Assembly: GCF_003019675.1 (NCBI RefSeq) | Contig: NZ_CP028105.1 | Coordinates: 1,566,282-1,630,281, forward strand | DNA: 64,000 nt | Source of the DNA: Fusobacterium ulcerans | GTDB lineage: Bacteria > Fusobacteriota > Fusobacteriia > Fusobacteriales > Fusobacteriaceae | Reading direction: 5' to 3' | Shown here: piece after piece, positions 39,708-50,273 of the stretch | Layout: every line of letters begins with the position of its first letter | How positions within the stretch are numbered: position 1 is the first letter of the stretch | Notes under the pieces: generated by a model | Database searches by the model: none | Seen by the model: only the letters and a program-made list of their open reading frames with translations | Told to the model about the DNA's origin: nothing | Made by a program: the position numbers and the translations under genes

Positions 39708-40289
39708 ATGAAAAAAGTAGTTACTATGTTTCTTTTTCTATCTTGTTTGACAACAGCACTTTATTCACAGGAAGTAAGTGAAAAAGAGGGGAGAAAAGTT
39801 CTTGAACAGATAAGAAGAGAAATTCAGGCTGAAGAAAAAGCAAAACTGAAAGCTATTGAAGATGCTGAAAAAGCAAAAGCTGAAGAGGAAAAAGCCAGAA
39901 TAGCAGCTGAAAAGGCAGAGGAAAAAAAGGGAAAAAAAATACTTGAGGATATTAGAAGAGATATGAATGAATCTCTTGAAGAAAAAGTATTTAGAAGTGA
40001 CAATAACCCTGAAGCTAGAATAGCAGCAGCTGGAGCAGCTTTTGAAATTGGAAAGGAAAGAATGGCATTTCTGAAAATGGAAGAAGAAGAGATTGTGAAA
40101 CTTGAAGAAGTTTTGGGGATGGAACCTAATGAAAACAGAGTATTTTTAAGTCAGAAATTTGATGAAGTATATGATCAGTTTAATTCAAATAATAATGAAA
40201 TTGAATTACTTTTATTAGAAAATGAGAAACTTAATGAATACTTGAGTAGATTAGATAGAATGGAACAGAAAGTAAGAGCAGGAAATTAA
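39708..40289 (+). CDS. Secreted coiled-coil protein of the adhesin operon
   Basis: A 193-residue exported protein. The signal peptide covers about residues 1-20. The mature part is almost entirely charged alpha-helix predicted to form coiled coils. It carries an internal duplication: GRKVLEQIRREIQ at 28-40 and GKKILEDIRRDMN at 75-87, separated by an AEK-rich linker. No enzyme motif is visible. It is the first gene of the operon, 16 bases before the giant autotransporter, a position where fusobacterial radD-type operons also carry small exported helical proteins. A periplasmic or surface helper of the autotransporter is likely but inferred. AAGGAGG precedes the ATG. Confidence 0.8.
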   Translation: MKKVVTMFLFLSCLTTALYSQEVSEKEGRKVLEQIRREIQAEEKAKLKAIEDAEKAKAEEEKARIAAEKAEEKKGKKILEDIRRDMNESLEEKVFRSDNNPEARIAAAGAAFEIGKERMAFLKMEEEEIVKLEEVLGMEPNENRVFLSQKFDEVYDQFNSNNNEIELLLLENEKLNEYLSRLDRMEQKVRAGN

Positions 40290-40305
40290 ATAGGGGGAAG
40301 ATTTT

Positions 40306-43300
40306 ATGAGAAAAGGTGACATTGAAAAATCTCTAAAGAGATTTTTAAAAAGAAAAGTCAGTTATTCTCTTTCGCTTTTGATAGCCTTCATGATAACAGG
40401 AGGAATATCTTTAGGTGCAGGAATAACAGCAGAGGAAATACAGGAAACTAAAAGCGATCTTTTAACTAGGATTCAAACAGAACGAGAAGAAATAAAAAGG
40501 AAAATAGCAGAAAATGAAAGGCTGATAAAAGAATATAATGCAGACTTTGTTGAACTTGTAAGAAAGGGAGATTTTTATTCAAAGCCTTTATTCAATAGTA
40601 CACAAATATTTTTTACTTATCAGTATTTAGATAACGGAAAAATGAAGGACAGAACAGATAAGGAATTTTCTGAAACTATAGATGCAATCAACAAGCATTA
40701 TGGAACAAAGAGCGGAAGAAGTCTTCTTAGATCAACTGGAAATATTGGAAAAGACAAAATAATGTCTGGAAATGGAGTAGCTGTTGATAACGAGGTATTT
40801 AGGGAAACAATAGAAGTGGGAGCAAATATTGTTCCTGTTGAACCAATGCTTCCTGAAATAAATAAAACAATCAACATAACAGTGGGAGTTCCAACGATTG
40901 GTGGGATACCAAGTCTGACAGCACCAACAATAACAGCACCAACAGCACCAGCAACAATTACTCTTCCAACAATTAGTGTAATAACACCAGGAGCAATAGC
41001 TTCAATAAATGTAACAGCTCCAAGTGTACCTACACCAACAGTACCAGGAGATAAGACAATTCTTAAGCCAACTGTAGCAATTCCAAATGCAGTAGATCCA
41101 ACAATGGTAAGTGCTCCTGAAAAGCCAACAGCACCTGAGATTATTATTCCTGAGATACCTAATGTTGCTTTTAGCTCACGTTCAATAGGGAATGGAAATA
41201 AATATTATGTTGATAATGTTACAGGGGAAAATGGATTTATTGCTAATATAGCAGTATTAAATGGAGATTTCCTTGTTGATAGAGAAACTGGAAAGCCAAA
41301 TGCTACAACTACATATGGTGGATTTGCTTATACATATAAAGATTATGTAGCTTATACATATTTAGGAGCAACATCAGGAGGATTAACAGTTGCAAATAAT
41401 ACAATAAACACAATGGCTGATGTTACAACAGATAAAAACTTTAAAAACAGTAATGGCGGAAGTTATTATAGTCAAGGAACAGGGGTACAGGCAGTAACTA
41501 CAACATATGTAGGGTTATATAATAATGGAAACTTTATATATACTGGAAAAAATGAGGAGAGTACACTAAACTTAAGAGAATTTGTTCATATGGATAATCA
41601 TGGAGCAGCCAATACTTTTCTTGCTATAAAAAATGCTTTACTAAAAGCAACAGATCAAAGTAATGCAACAATAGCACAATATGTAAGTGCAGCTAAAGCT
41701 GCTAATGTAATTAATGCATGGGATGATGCAGAAGCTGTATCAACTTCTGTTGGAGCGGGATATGCTGCTGGTCATGGAACTTCATATGTTGCAAAAGGGA
41801 TGATGTGGCTCAATAGTGGAAAAATAGTATTAGAAGGTGGAAACTTATCTCTGACAAATCAATATAAACATGTAGCAACAGTAAGTACAACTTTTGCAAT
41901 TAATACTGATGAGATAATAATTAGACCATATAATGATGGTGGTACAATATATGGTGCATATAATTCAGGATTTTTAGTTTCTAACGATAGTGCTAGTGTC
42001 AATCAACAAGTATTATATAATTCTGGAAGTATGAAAATATATACTAGAGATAGTGGAGCTTATACTATAAATAATGGACTTACAAGTACTTCAAATTATG
42101 GAAAAGTATTGAATACAGTGATTGTAAATAGAGGAATTATAGAAATGTCTGGAAAAGGATCATTAGGAGTGTATGCAAAAAATGCATATGCAGCAGATGG
42201 GACTCTATACATGGACTTTACAGATGGGGCAGGAATTAGAAAGCCTGTTGTTCTATATGGTGATGAAAGTATTGGTCTATATGTGACTAATTCTTTTGCT
42301 CCTTCTGGAAATAATATTTATGGAAATTTTCATGCAGATATAGGAGATACATCAGGAACTGCTAATAAAGTTCTAAATGTTGCAGCAGCAGATACAAATG
42401 GTGGTCAAGCTATTAGTAATTATTATGGAGATAATAGTAACACTGGTAAAATAGAAGGAACAGTAGGAATATTATCATATAAGAGTATAAATCTTGATTC
42501 ACATGGAATTAAAATTTATTCTAATACAGAGAATTCTATTGGAGTTGTGCCTATAACAACTACAACAGGAACTTCTCCAACATTGACTTTAGGAACAGGT
42601 TCTGTAGAAGTGTTAGGTGGAGAAAGCAACATAGGTATGATAGCTATGGATATTTATAATAGCAGCAATGTTCTGCAAAATAAAGGTGGAAACATAGCTT
42701 CATCAAGTGCAGTAGTTTTAGATGGAGGAAAAAATAATGTTGGTGCTGTAGCTAAAAATGGATACAGTATTTCAATAAAAGATATAAAAGGAAATGGAAA
42801 TACTTCTGTAAATGGAATAGGACTCTATGCTGATGGAACAGGAACTTCTATAACAACAACTGGAGGTATATCAAACCTTAAATTATCTGTAGATTCTCCA
42901 ACAAGTTCTGACAGTATAAATGCACTAGGAGCCTTTGCTGCTAATGGTGCTACCATAACAGTTAATAAAGCTACTCTTAGTTCTACACCTGATATAAAAA
43001 TTCAAGGAGCCGAAGTATCTGGTAGTGCTGGGTCATACAGAGGAATTGGATTGATGGTTGACGGCGGAACTATTAATGCTCAGTATACTAATATAAAAGT
43101 TACAGATGGTGCTGCTGGAGTAGCTTCTATAGGAACAAATGGAAATATTGACTTAAGTAATGGAAAAATAGAAGTAAACAATGGATATGCAGCATATACT
43201 GATGGAATTGGAAAAATTAATTTGACAAATACTGAAATAATTCTTGGAGGAACAGCTACAGCTTTTGATATTGATAAAGGAGGAGTATCTCCACTTACTC

Positions 43301-46300
43301 TTACAGGAACAAAAGTTCATGTAAAATCAAATGATGTAATAGTATTTAATATAAAGAATATGCCTGCAACTACTATAAGCACGCTGCAAGGGGATGTAAC
43401 TTCTGGAGTCGCAGTTACAAGTGATGCAGGAATAACAGAATATTTAGAAGCTGCTTTAGAAAGAACTACAATAACTGTAGATCAGACAATGGAAAAATCA
43501 TCTAAATCTGGAGCAGATTTCTACTATTTCAATAGAGTTGTTGCTCAAAATAGTATTTTGAATGTAAATAATTCTGTTACTGCAAACTTAGCTTCTGTAT
43601 CAACAGGAAGTGCATTAGGGGCAGATGCATATAAAGGACAGGTTATTGGACTAGAAATGAACTCTAGTAAAAATGCAACTTCTAATGCAACTTCAAAAAT
43701 TAATATAGCTTCATCAGCAACAGTAAAAGCAGGAAGAACAGATGCAGGAGCTGGAGCAGTAGGGGCATTTATTAACTATGGAGAAATTAACAATGATGGA
43801 ACTATTGAAGTACAAAAAGTAAATATTTCTGTAAAAGGTGGAACAGGTATATTTGCAACAAATGGATCAAAAGTTGATAATAAGGCAACAGGAAAAATTG
43901 ATGTTTATGGAGATGAAGCATTGGGTATCTATGCAACAGCATGGAGAAAAACTTCACTGGGAACTTTAGCAGGAGAGGAATTTGGATCAAGTGCTTTAAA
44001 TCAAGGAGAAACTTCAGTAATAAATAGTGGAAATATAGTAACTAATGGGGAGAAATCAGTAGGTATATATCTTGAAAATAATAGTAGAGATGCTAGTTTA
44101 GCCATTGGAATGAATAGAGAAATATCAGCTGTCAATGCAGGAAATATAACTGTTGGAAAAGACTCAATAGGAATATATGCCAGTGGAACTGGAACAGGAT
44201 ATGAATCTGAAACAAAAATAGGAAATACAGGAACATTGAAAGTAGGAGAAAATTCTACAGGAATGTATGGAGAAAACGCAGTTACAATAACAAATATTGG
44301 AAACCTTGAATTAGGAAAAGGCGCTACTGGTATTGCTTTAAGTCCAGATTCAAAATTGGATTCATCAGCAGTTTTGGGAACAATAACAACAACAGGAGGA
44401 GTTAGTGACAGAGTTTTACTAGCAATTCATGGGGATACAAGTTCTCCAGCAGCAACTTCAATAGCAACTCCTGGAGGAATAATAGATACAGGTTCAATAA
44501 GCAATATGACTTCATTATATGTTCAGGGAGCAACAGGAGCTTCTACTGGTTCTAGTACTACATTGAAAATTGGAGCAAGTGGAGTAGGAGTATATGTAAA
44601 CAGTGGAAGTGCAACTAATGCTGGAAAAATAGAGATGGCTTCTGGAAAAACAAATGCAGTAGGAATGTATACTAAAAAAGGAACAGTTACTAATACAGGA
44701 ACTATTGAAGTGGGAGATTCTACTCAATTAGGAATGGTAGGAGTAAGTTCTGATGCCAATTTAGTAAATACAGGAATTATTGATTTAAAAGGAACAGGAG
44801 CAGCAGGAATAGTTGTTCAAAATGGCGCAACAATTACAGACAGTGGAGCTTCAAATTTAACTTTCAGTTCAACAAAATCTTTTGGTATAGCAGCAGATAA
44901 TGCAAAGGTTGTACTAAATGGAGGAACTGTATCAATTGCCAACTCAGGAGAAAATATATATGTTTATGCTAAAAACAATTCAAATGTAACAATAAGTAAT
45001 GCAACAACAATAAATGGAGCTGTTGTTGATCCTATAAAAAAATCTGTTGGAATTTATTTAGATGGAACTAATGTTTTAACTAATAATTCAACTTTAACAG
45101 CAACAAATGGAGCAATAGGAGTATATGCAAATGGAGCTAATTCTCTGACAAATGGAATATATATTTCTACTGGAGACAGTACAGTAGGTATTTATTTTAC
45201 TAATGGAGGAACTTTAGCTAATACAGTTGTAAATTCTGGTTCATCAAGTGGAAATTCAGTTGGAGTATATGCTTCTGGAGGGCAGGTAAATGTAACTGGC
45301 GGACTTGCTTTAAATATAGGAACTGGTGGTAGTACAGGTACAGGAATGTATCTTGCTGATGGAGCTGGAGTAACTGGAGGAACAATCACTGTTACAAACA
45401 ACTCATCAACTGCAAATATAGGGGTATACTACACAGGAGCAAATACAAAAACAGCAGCTCATGGAGCAGAAATTATTCTTGCTGGAACTAATCAGGAAGT
45501 AGGTATTTATGCTAATGGGGGAATAAAAGTAACTAACAGCAAAAATATAACTGATAATACAGCGACTGGTTCAGTAGGAGCTTTAGTAAGCGGTGGTTCA
45601 ACATATACTGCAACAGGAAACTTTAACAGAACAACAGCTGGAGCAGCAGTTGGATATTATGCAGATAATGGAACAGCAGATAATAAAGGAACAATAAGTC
45701 TGACAGGAGCTGGTTCAACAGCAGCAGGAATGGTAGCAGAAGGAACAGCTTCAGCAACAGCTGTTGTAAAAAACAGCTTAACAATAACAGCTGATAATTC
45801 AGTTGGTATGGCTGTACTGAGCGGAACAGGAACAAGTACAGGAATAAATGCTGGAACTATAAATGCAACAACAGGAACTGGAGTATATGTAAAAGGTGCA
45901 AATACAGGATTTAATGGAGCTGGTGGAACAATAAATCTGACAGGTGCAGGAACTGGTATTGTACTTGATAATACAGGAGCTGGAAAAATAACAAATGCAG
46001 GAACTATAACTCTTGCAGCTAATTCAGTAGGGGTATATGGAGATAATGCTAAAATAGATTTCCCTGTTACTATTAATGGAACATCAGGAACTGGTATATA
46101 TGCAGAAAATGGTTCAGTAGTATCTGGAACTGTAAATGCTGGAAATTCAAAAGATACAGTTGCAGTTTACCTTGCAGATAATACAGCAAGTGTAAATGGA
46201 GCAGTAATAACAGCAGGAGGAGTTACAAGTACATCATCTATCGGACTATATCTTGGTGGAACAGGACTTACTCACACAGTAGGAAATTCTACAATAAATG

Positions 46301-49300
46301 CTCCTACTTTAGGAACTATTGGTATCCTTACAGATAATGGAAATACAATAAACTATTCAGCAACTACAAATGTAGGAAATGGCGCAATAGGAATGTATTT
46401 AAAAGGAACAGGAACTCTTCTTAATGCCAATGCGGGAACTATAAATATAACAGGAACTGGAATAGGAGTATTGGTAGATACAGGAGCTACAGCTAATCTA
46501 GGAACATCAGGAACACTTACAGTAAACTTTAATGGCGGAGGAGGAATACTTTCATTTAACAATGGAGGTACAGTAAATCTTGGAGCTAATATAGTTATTG
46601 GAAGTGGAACAGGAACACTAGCAGCTACAAAAGATGGAAATCTTTCTAACTCAGGAACTATCACAATAGGAGATGGTTCAGCTGGACTTCTTGGAGTATA
46701 CAGCGCTGGAGGACCATTTACTGTATCAAATACTGCAACAGGTGTTATAAATGTACAGGCAGGAGGACTTGGACTGGTAGCTACAGGAACAGGGGCTCTG
46801 GTAACTGTTAAAAATGATAATCTGATAAATGTAACAGGAAAAGATGCAGTAGGTATGTATGCTGATGTTGGAAATATTGATAATGCGCTGGGAACAATAA
46901 ATGTAACTAATAATGGTATAGGAATGTATCTGGTAGGAGCAGGAAGTATTTTAGACTTTGGAACATTAAATGTAACAAAGGGTGTAGGATATGTAGTAAA
47001 TGGAGCAACATTGGGAGCAGCAACTGGAACAGTGACTCTTCATGCAGGAGATAAAGATAATTACTCTATTGGAGGATATTATTTGAATACTTCAGGAACT
47101 ATAAATCTTCCAGCAATAGCAGATGCAGACTATTCAATCAAGGCAGCTATCAGTGGTGGAGTAAATACAGTAACTGGAGCAATAACAACAACTGGCGGAC
47201 AAAACAAAATAGGGATATTTGCTTCAGGTTCTGATACAGGACTGGGAACAGTAACTGTAGGAGGAAAAGGAAACATAGGAGTATATGGAAAAGACAGCAA
47301 ATTAACTGTAAGCGGAATAACTGTAGCTGATTCAACTCTAACTAATACAGAGGATATACCTGTTGGAGTAGTGTTGAATGGTGGAAGCTATATTGGAAGT
47401 GGAAATGTTTCTGTAGGAAATAACGGAATAGGATTATATGCAACAGGTATTCAAAATAATATACAGCATAATGGAGGAACTCTTGGTGTAGGAAATTCAT
47501 CACTTGGATTCTATGGTGAAGGAACAGGAACTAACAGCTTAACTGTAAATACTACAGGAATAACACTTGGAGATAACAATTCTATAGGAGTGTATGCTAA
47601 AAATATAAACTCATCTGTAACAGGTGATATGTATGTTGGAACAAATACAAGTATAGGAATAGTAAGTGAAGGAAATGGAAATGTAACATATTCAGGGGAT
47701 CTGACAATAGAAGATAAAGGAACTGGAGTAAATGATACTGGTTCAGTAGGTATCTATAAACTAGATGGAACAGGAACTGTAAATGTATTAGCAGGTAACT
47801 GGAATGTAGGAAATAATGGATATGGAATTTTCTTGAAACAGGCAGCAGAACAATCAGCAACAATTAACAATAATGCTGATATGACTTTAGAAACAGCAGC
47901 TGTAGGAATATTCTCAAGTGGAAAAAATATAGTAAATAACATTGGAGATATAACTGTAGGAAAAACAGATGTAAATGGAGAGCATGATAAAACTGATAAG
48001 CATTTAAATTCTATAGGAATGTATCTAACAGGAGGAACTGTAGCAACAAGTTCTGGAACGATAACTGTAAACCATGATCATTCAGTAGGAGTATATGGAG
48101 AAGGAACAGAAACAAGATTCACAAATACAGGAACTATCAATGTAGATAATGGTGGAGTAGGAATTCTTGTAAGAAATGGTGCAGTAGCTGTAAATGCTGT
48201 AGGAGGTGACATTAATTTAGGAGGAACACTAGCATCATGCGGAGCTGTAACAATAGGTATGGCATCATATGGAGCAGGAGCTACTATCATTAATAATGGA
48301 ACTATTACAGTAAATCAAGGGGCAGGAATGCTTGTTGGTACAGGAACAATATTTGAGAATAATGGAACTATTGTAGTAAACAATGGGGTGGGAATAGAAG
48401 GTATTGGAAGTACAATAAACGCTGGACATATAGTAGTAAATGGCGGATCAGCTATAGGAAATGGTGGATTAGCAACTGCTGAAATAGGATCTGTTACAAT
48501 CACACCAGATGGAACTATTAAAATCAATGGAAACTATACTTCTATTGGAGGAACTCTTTCTACAGCAGGAAATATAATAGTAGATGGAGCATATGTAGAT
48601 GTAACAACTGGAACACCTCTATTTAATGCAAACAGTGTAAGCGGAGAAGTAAAACTGCTTCCAAACTTTGCAGCAACAGGAAATGGAATTTCATATGAGA
48701 TAGATGGTTTTGTAAATACAGCAATGGGAGCAATTACAGGAACTAAACTTACTCCTGTAACATCACCTCTGTTTATTGCAAAAGTAACAGATAAAGGAAG
48801 CCTTGTTATAGCTAAAAGACCATATGCAGATCTAGTAATAGGAGAGCAGTTTGATGCTTTACATAAAGGACTGGATAATATTCTTAAAAATAGTGGTGGA
48901 AGTGGAAGAGATGCTGAAATTCTGAAAGGGTTGAATGAATATCTGGAAGGGCTTCCAGCAGATCAATTTGAAAGAGAGACATCATTGAAATTAGCTGAAA
49001 CAAGAGGAGATATCTATGCAACTATTCAGGGAAGAATGCAGGATATCAACAGAGCATTTGACAACTCTTTCTATGAACTTGAATCTTCATACAATCTGAC
49101 AAAGGACAGCAGTAAATACAGTGTTATCTATACTGATGGAAACTACAAAGATTCTACATTGGGAATAGATGACTATGATTACAAAGTAATGGGACTTCTG
49201 TATATGAAGGAAAAAGAAGGAACAGAGTATGGAAGTAAATATGGATATACAATAGGATTTGCAGGATCTAAGTTTGACTTTGATGATGGTGGATCAAAAG

Positions 49301-49962
49301 AGGATGTATACTCATTGAGAGTAGGAGCACATAGAGTTAAAAATCTAAGTGAGGAACATAAAGTATCATGGCTGTCAAGAATAGAACTTGGATACAACAG
49401 ACATATTGCTAAGAGAAAACTTAACCTTCAAGAAACATTTGAAAATAAGGGAGAGTACAATACTTACTCTGTAGCACTTGACAACAGACTTACAAAAGTT
49501 ATCTATACAGATCTTTCTAGACAGTTGGATGTATATGCTGATTTAGATTTAGAGTATGGAAAAATAGATGACTTTAAAGAAAGCGCTGGAAGCAAAGGCG
49601 GACTTGAAGTGCAGATTAAAGACAATGATTATCTGAGCGCACAGGCAGGAGCTGGAGTGAAGGCATCTCAAAGAATCTATGCAGGAAATGATATCTCGGT
49701 AAAAGTAACAGCAGATGTAAAATATGCATATGAATTTGGAGACAACTATGATGGAAACAAAGCAAAACTTAAAAATGGAGAGGAAGGATATTACAGCCTA
49801 ATTACTCCAGAAGAAAGAGAAGGAAAACTAACAGGAAAAATTGGACTTACAGTAGAAAAAGCGAACCACATGGGAGTAACATTCGAAGTGGAAGCAGCAG
49901 ATGAAGGACACAAAAAAGATTCATCAATTAAATATGGTGTAAGATTCAATTACAAATTCTAA
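40306..49962 (+). CDS. Giant type Va autotransporter adhesin
   Basis: A 3218-residue outer-membrane autotransporter, one of the large RadD/Fap2-like surface proteins of fusobacteria. A long positively charged leader and signal peptide (1-38) is followed by a helical region (about 40-100) and a Pro/Thr-rich stretch (about 190-290). A very long beta-helix passenger (about 300-2850) is built of irregular repeats around G(I/V/M)Y and NxGTI motifs. A linker precedes the C-terminal beta-barrel (about 2940-3218), which ends in RFNYKF with the terminal Phe needed for outer-membrane insertion. I noticed only one cysteine in the passenger (about residue 2645). No protease triad is visible, so it is an adhesin rather than an enzyme. 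GGGGGA precedes the ATG. No frameshift is visible despite the repeats. Confidence 0.92.
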   Translation: MRKGDIEKSLKRFLKRKVSYSLSLLIAFMITGGISLGAGITAEEIQETKSDLLTRIQTEREEIKRKIAENERLIKEYNADFVELVRKGDFYSKPLFNSTQIFFTYQYLDNGKMKDRTDKEFSETIDAINKHYGTKSGRSLLRSTGNIGKDKIMSGNGVAVDNEVFRETIEVGANIVPVEPMLPEINKTINITVGVPTIGGIPSLTAPTITAPTAPATITLPTISVITPGAIASINVTAPSVPTPTVPGDKTILKPTVAIPNAVDPTMVSAPEKPTAPEIIIPEIPNVAFSSRSIGNGNKYYVDNVTGENGFIANIAVLNGDFLVDRETGKPNATTTYGGFAYTYKDYVAYTYLGATSGGLTVANNTINTMADVTTDKNFKNSNGGSYYSQGTGVQAVTTTYVGLYNNGNFIYTGKNEESTLNLREFVHMDNHGAANTFLAIKNALLKATDQSNATIAQYVSAAKAANVINAWDDAEAVSTSVGAGYAAGHGTSYVAKGMMWLNSGKIVLEGGNLSLTNQYKHVATVSTTFAINTDEIIIRPYNDGGTIYGAYNSGFLVSNDSASVNQQVLYNSGSMKIYTRDSGAYTINNGLTSTSNYGKVLNTVIVNRGIIEMSGKGSLGVYAKNAYAADGTLYMDFTDGAGIRKPVVLYGDESIGLYVTNSFAPSGNNIYGNFHADIGDTSGTANKVLNVAAADTNGGQAISNYYGDNSNTGKIEGTVGILSYKSINLDSHGIKIYSNTENSIGVVPITTTTGTSPTLTLGTGSVEVLGGESNIGMIAMDIYNSSNVLQNKGGNIASSSAVVLDGGKNNVGAVAKNGYSISIKDIKGNGNTSVNGIGLYADGTGTSITTTGGISNLKLSVDSPTSSDSINALGAFAANGATITVNKATLSSTPDIKIQGAEVSGSAGSYRGIGLMVDGGTINAQYTNIKVTDGAAGVASIGTNGNIDLSNGKIEVNNGYAAYTDGIGKINLTNTEIILGGTATAFDIDKGGVSPLTLTGTKVHVKSNDVIVFNIKNMPATTISTLQGDVTSGVAVTSDAGITEYLEAALERTTITVDQTMEKSSKSGADFYYFNRVVAQNSILNVNNSVTANLASVSTGSALGADAYKGQVIGLEMNSSKNATSNATSKINIASSATVKAGRTDAGAGAVGAFINYGEINNDGTIEVQKVNISVKGGTGIFATNGSKVDNKATGKIDVYGDEALGIYATAWRKTSLGTLAGEEFGSSALNQGETSVINSGNIVTNGEKSVGIYLENNSRDASLAIGMNREISAVNAGNITVGKDSIGIYASGTGTGYESETKIGNTGTLKVGENSTGMYGENAVTITNIGNLELGKGATGIALSPDSKLDSSAVLGTITTTGGVSDRVLLAIHGDTSSPAATSIATPGGIIDTGSISNMTSLYVQGATGASTGSSTTLKIGASGVGVYVNSGSATNAGKIEMASGKTNAVGMYTKKGTVTNTGTIEVGDSTQLGMVGVSSDANLVNTGIIDLKGTGAAGIVVQNGATITDSGASNLTFSSTKSFGIAADNAKVVLNGGTVSIANSGENIYVYAKNNSNVTISNATTINGAVVDPIKKSVGIYLDGTNVLTNNSTLTATNGAIGVYANGANSLTNGIYISTGDSTVGIYFTNGGTLANTVVNSGSSSGNSVGVYASGGQVNVTGGLALNIGTGGSTGTGMYLADGAGVTGGTITVTNNSSTANIGVYYTGANTKTAAHGAEIILAGTNQEVGIYANGGIKVTNSKNITDNTATGSVGALVSGGSTYTATGNFNRTTAGAAVGYYADNGTADNKGTISLTGAGSTAAGMVAEGTASATAVVKNSLTITADNSVGMAVLSGTGTSTGINAGTINATTGTGVYVKGANTGFNGAGGTINLTGAGTGIVLDNTGAGKITNAGTITLAANSVGVYGDNAKIDFPVTINGTSGTGIYAENGSVVSGTVNAGNSKDTVAVYLADNTASVNGAVITAGGVTSTSSIGLYLGGTGLTHTVGNSTINAPTLGTIGILTDNGNTINYSATTNVGNGAIGMYLKGTGTLLNANAGTINITGTGIGVLVDTGATANLGTSGTLTVNFNGGGGILSFNNGGTVNLGANIVIGSGTGTLAATKDGNLSNSGTITIGDGSAGLLGVYSAGGPFTVSNTATGVINVQAGGLGLVATGTGALVTVKNDNLINVTGKDAVGMYADVGNIDNALGTINVTNNGIGMYLVGAGSILDFGTLNVTKGVGYVVNGATLGAATGTVTLHAGDKDNYSIGGYYLNTSGTINLPAIADADYSIKAAISGGVNTVTGAITTTGGQNKIGIFASGSDTGLGTVTVGGKGNIGVYGKDSKLTVSGITVADSTLTNTEDIPVGVVLNGGSYIGSGNVSVGNNGIGLYATGIQNNIQHNGGTLGVGNSSLGFYGEGTGTNSLTVNTTGITLGDNNSIGVYAKNINSSVTGDMYVGTNTSIGIVSEGNGNVTYSGDLTIEDKGTGVNDTGSVGIYKLDGTGTVNVLAGNWNVGNNGYGIFLKQAAEQSATINNNADMTLETAAVGIFSSGKNIVNNIGDITVGKTDVNGEHDKTDKHLNSIGMYLTGGTVATSSGTITVNHDHSVGVYGEGTETRFTNTGTINVDNGGVGILVRNGAVAVNAVGGDINLGGTLASCGAVTIGMASYGAGATIINNGTITVNQGAGMLVGTGTIFENNGTIVVNNGVGIEGIGSTINAGHIVVNGGSAIGNGGLATAEIGSVTITPDGTIKINGNYTSIGGTLSTAGNIIVDGAYVDVTTGTPLFNANSVSGEVKLLPNFAATGNGISYEIDGFVNTAMGAITGTKLTPVTSPLFIAKVTDKGSLVIAKRPYADLVIGEQFDALHKGLDNILKNSGGSGRDAEILKGLNEYLEGLPADQFERETSLKLAETRGDIYATIQGRMQDINRAFDNSFYELESSYNLTKDSSKYSVIYTDGNYKDSTLGIDDYDYKVMGLLYMKEKEGTEYGSKYGYTIGFAGSKFDFDDGGSKEDVYSLRVGAHRVKNLSEEHKVSWLSRIELGYNRHIAKRKLNLQETFENKGEYNTYSVALDNRLTKVIYTDLSRQLDVYADLDLEYGKIDDFKESAGSKGGLEVQIKDNDYLSAQAGAGVKASQRIYAGNDISVKVTADVKYAYEFGDNYDGNKAKLKNGEEGYYSLITPEEREGKLTGKIGLTVEKANHMGVTFEVEAADEGHKKDSSIKYGVRFNYKF

Positions 49963-49984
49963 TTAAAGCAATAATTAAAACATT

Positions 49985-50012
49985 AGACTGCTCTTATTTA
50001 AGAGCAGTCTTA
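49985..50012 (+). terminator. Hairpin after the autotransporter, possible attenuator
   Basis: AGACTGCTCTTA (49985-49996) pairs perfectly with its complement (49999-50010), but only TT follows. A weak terminator or a processing hairpin would lower expression of the genes downstream relative to the autotransporter. Confidence 0.6.
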
Positions 50013-50031
50013 ACCATACTAAAGGAGGGTT

Positions 50032-50253
50032 ATGTTAGAAAGAAGAAAAAGAGGCCGCCCTTTAGGCAGTGGAGTGAAAAATTACTGTGCTCTTGGGTGC
50101 CGTTTTACTGAAAGAGAATATTCATTGATTCAGGAAAATTTAAAAAAACTGAAAGAAGAATATGGATCAAATAATAAGATAATTTTAAATCTTTTCAAAA
50201 GATATGGAAAAACTTTAGAAGAGAAGAACGATAAAAATAAGATAAAACTATAA
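50032..50253 (+). CDS. Small basic protein with AT-hook-like motif
   Basis: A 73-residue protein that begins MLERRKRGRPLGSG, an AT-hook-like RGRP core flanked by basic residues, followed by two amphipathic helices (EREYSLIQENLKKLKEEYG and an NLFKRYGKTL segment). It has no signal peptide, so it is cytoplasmic. A DNA-binding regulator of the operon is the simplest idea; a ribbon-helix-helix-like fold is possible. I do not recognise the family. AAAGGAGGG lies before the ATG and the next gene starts 20 bases after the stop. Confidence 0.7.
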   Translation: MLERRKRGRPLGSGVKNYCALGCRFTEREYSLIQENLKKLKEEYGSNNKIILNLFKRYGKTLEEKNDKNKIKL

Positions 50254-50273
50254 CAACTTGGAGGAAAATACTA

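Noticed and set aside
40306-49962. Minus-strand open frames inside the giant autotransporter and CRISPR-like repetition
   Set aside because: The reverse frames follow from the biased repeat codons and lack ribosome-binding sites. The repeats are irregular protein repeats with no constant repeat and spacer lengths.
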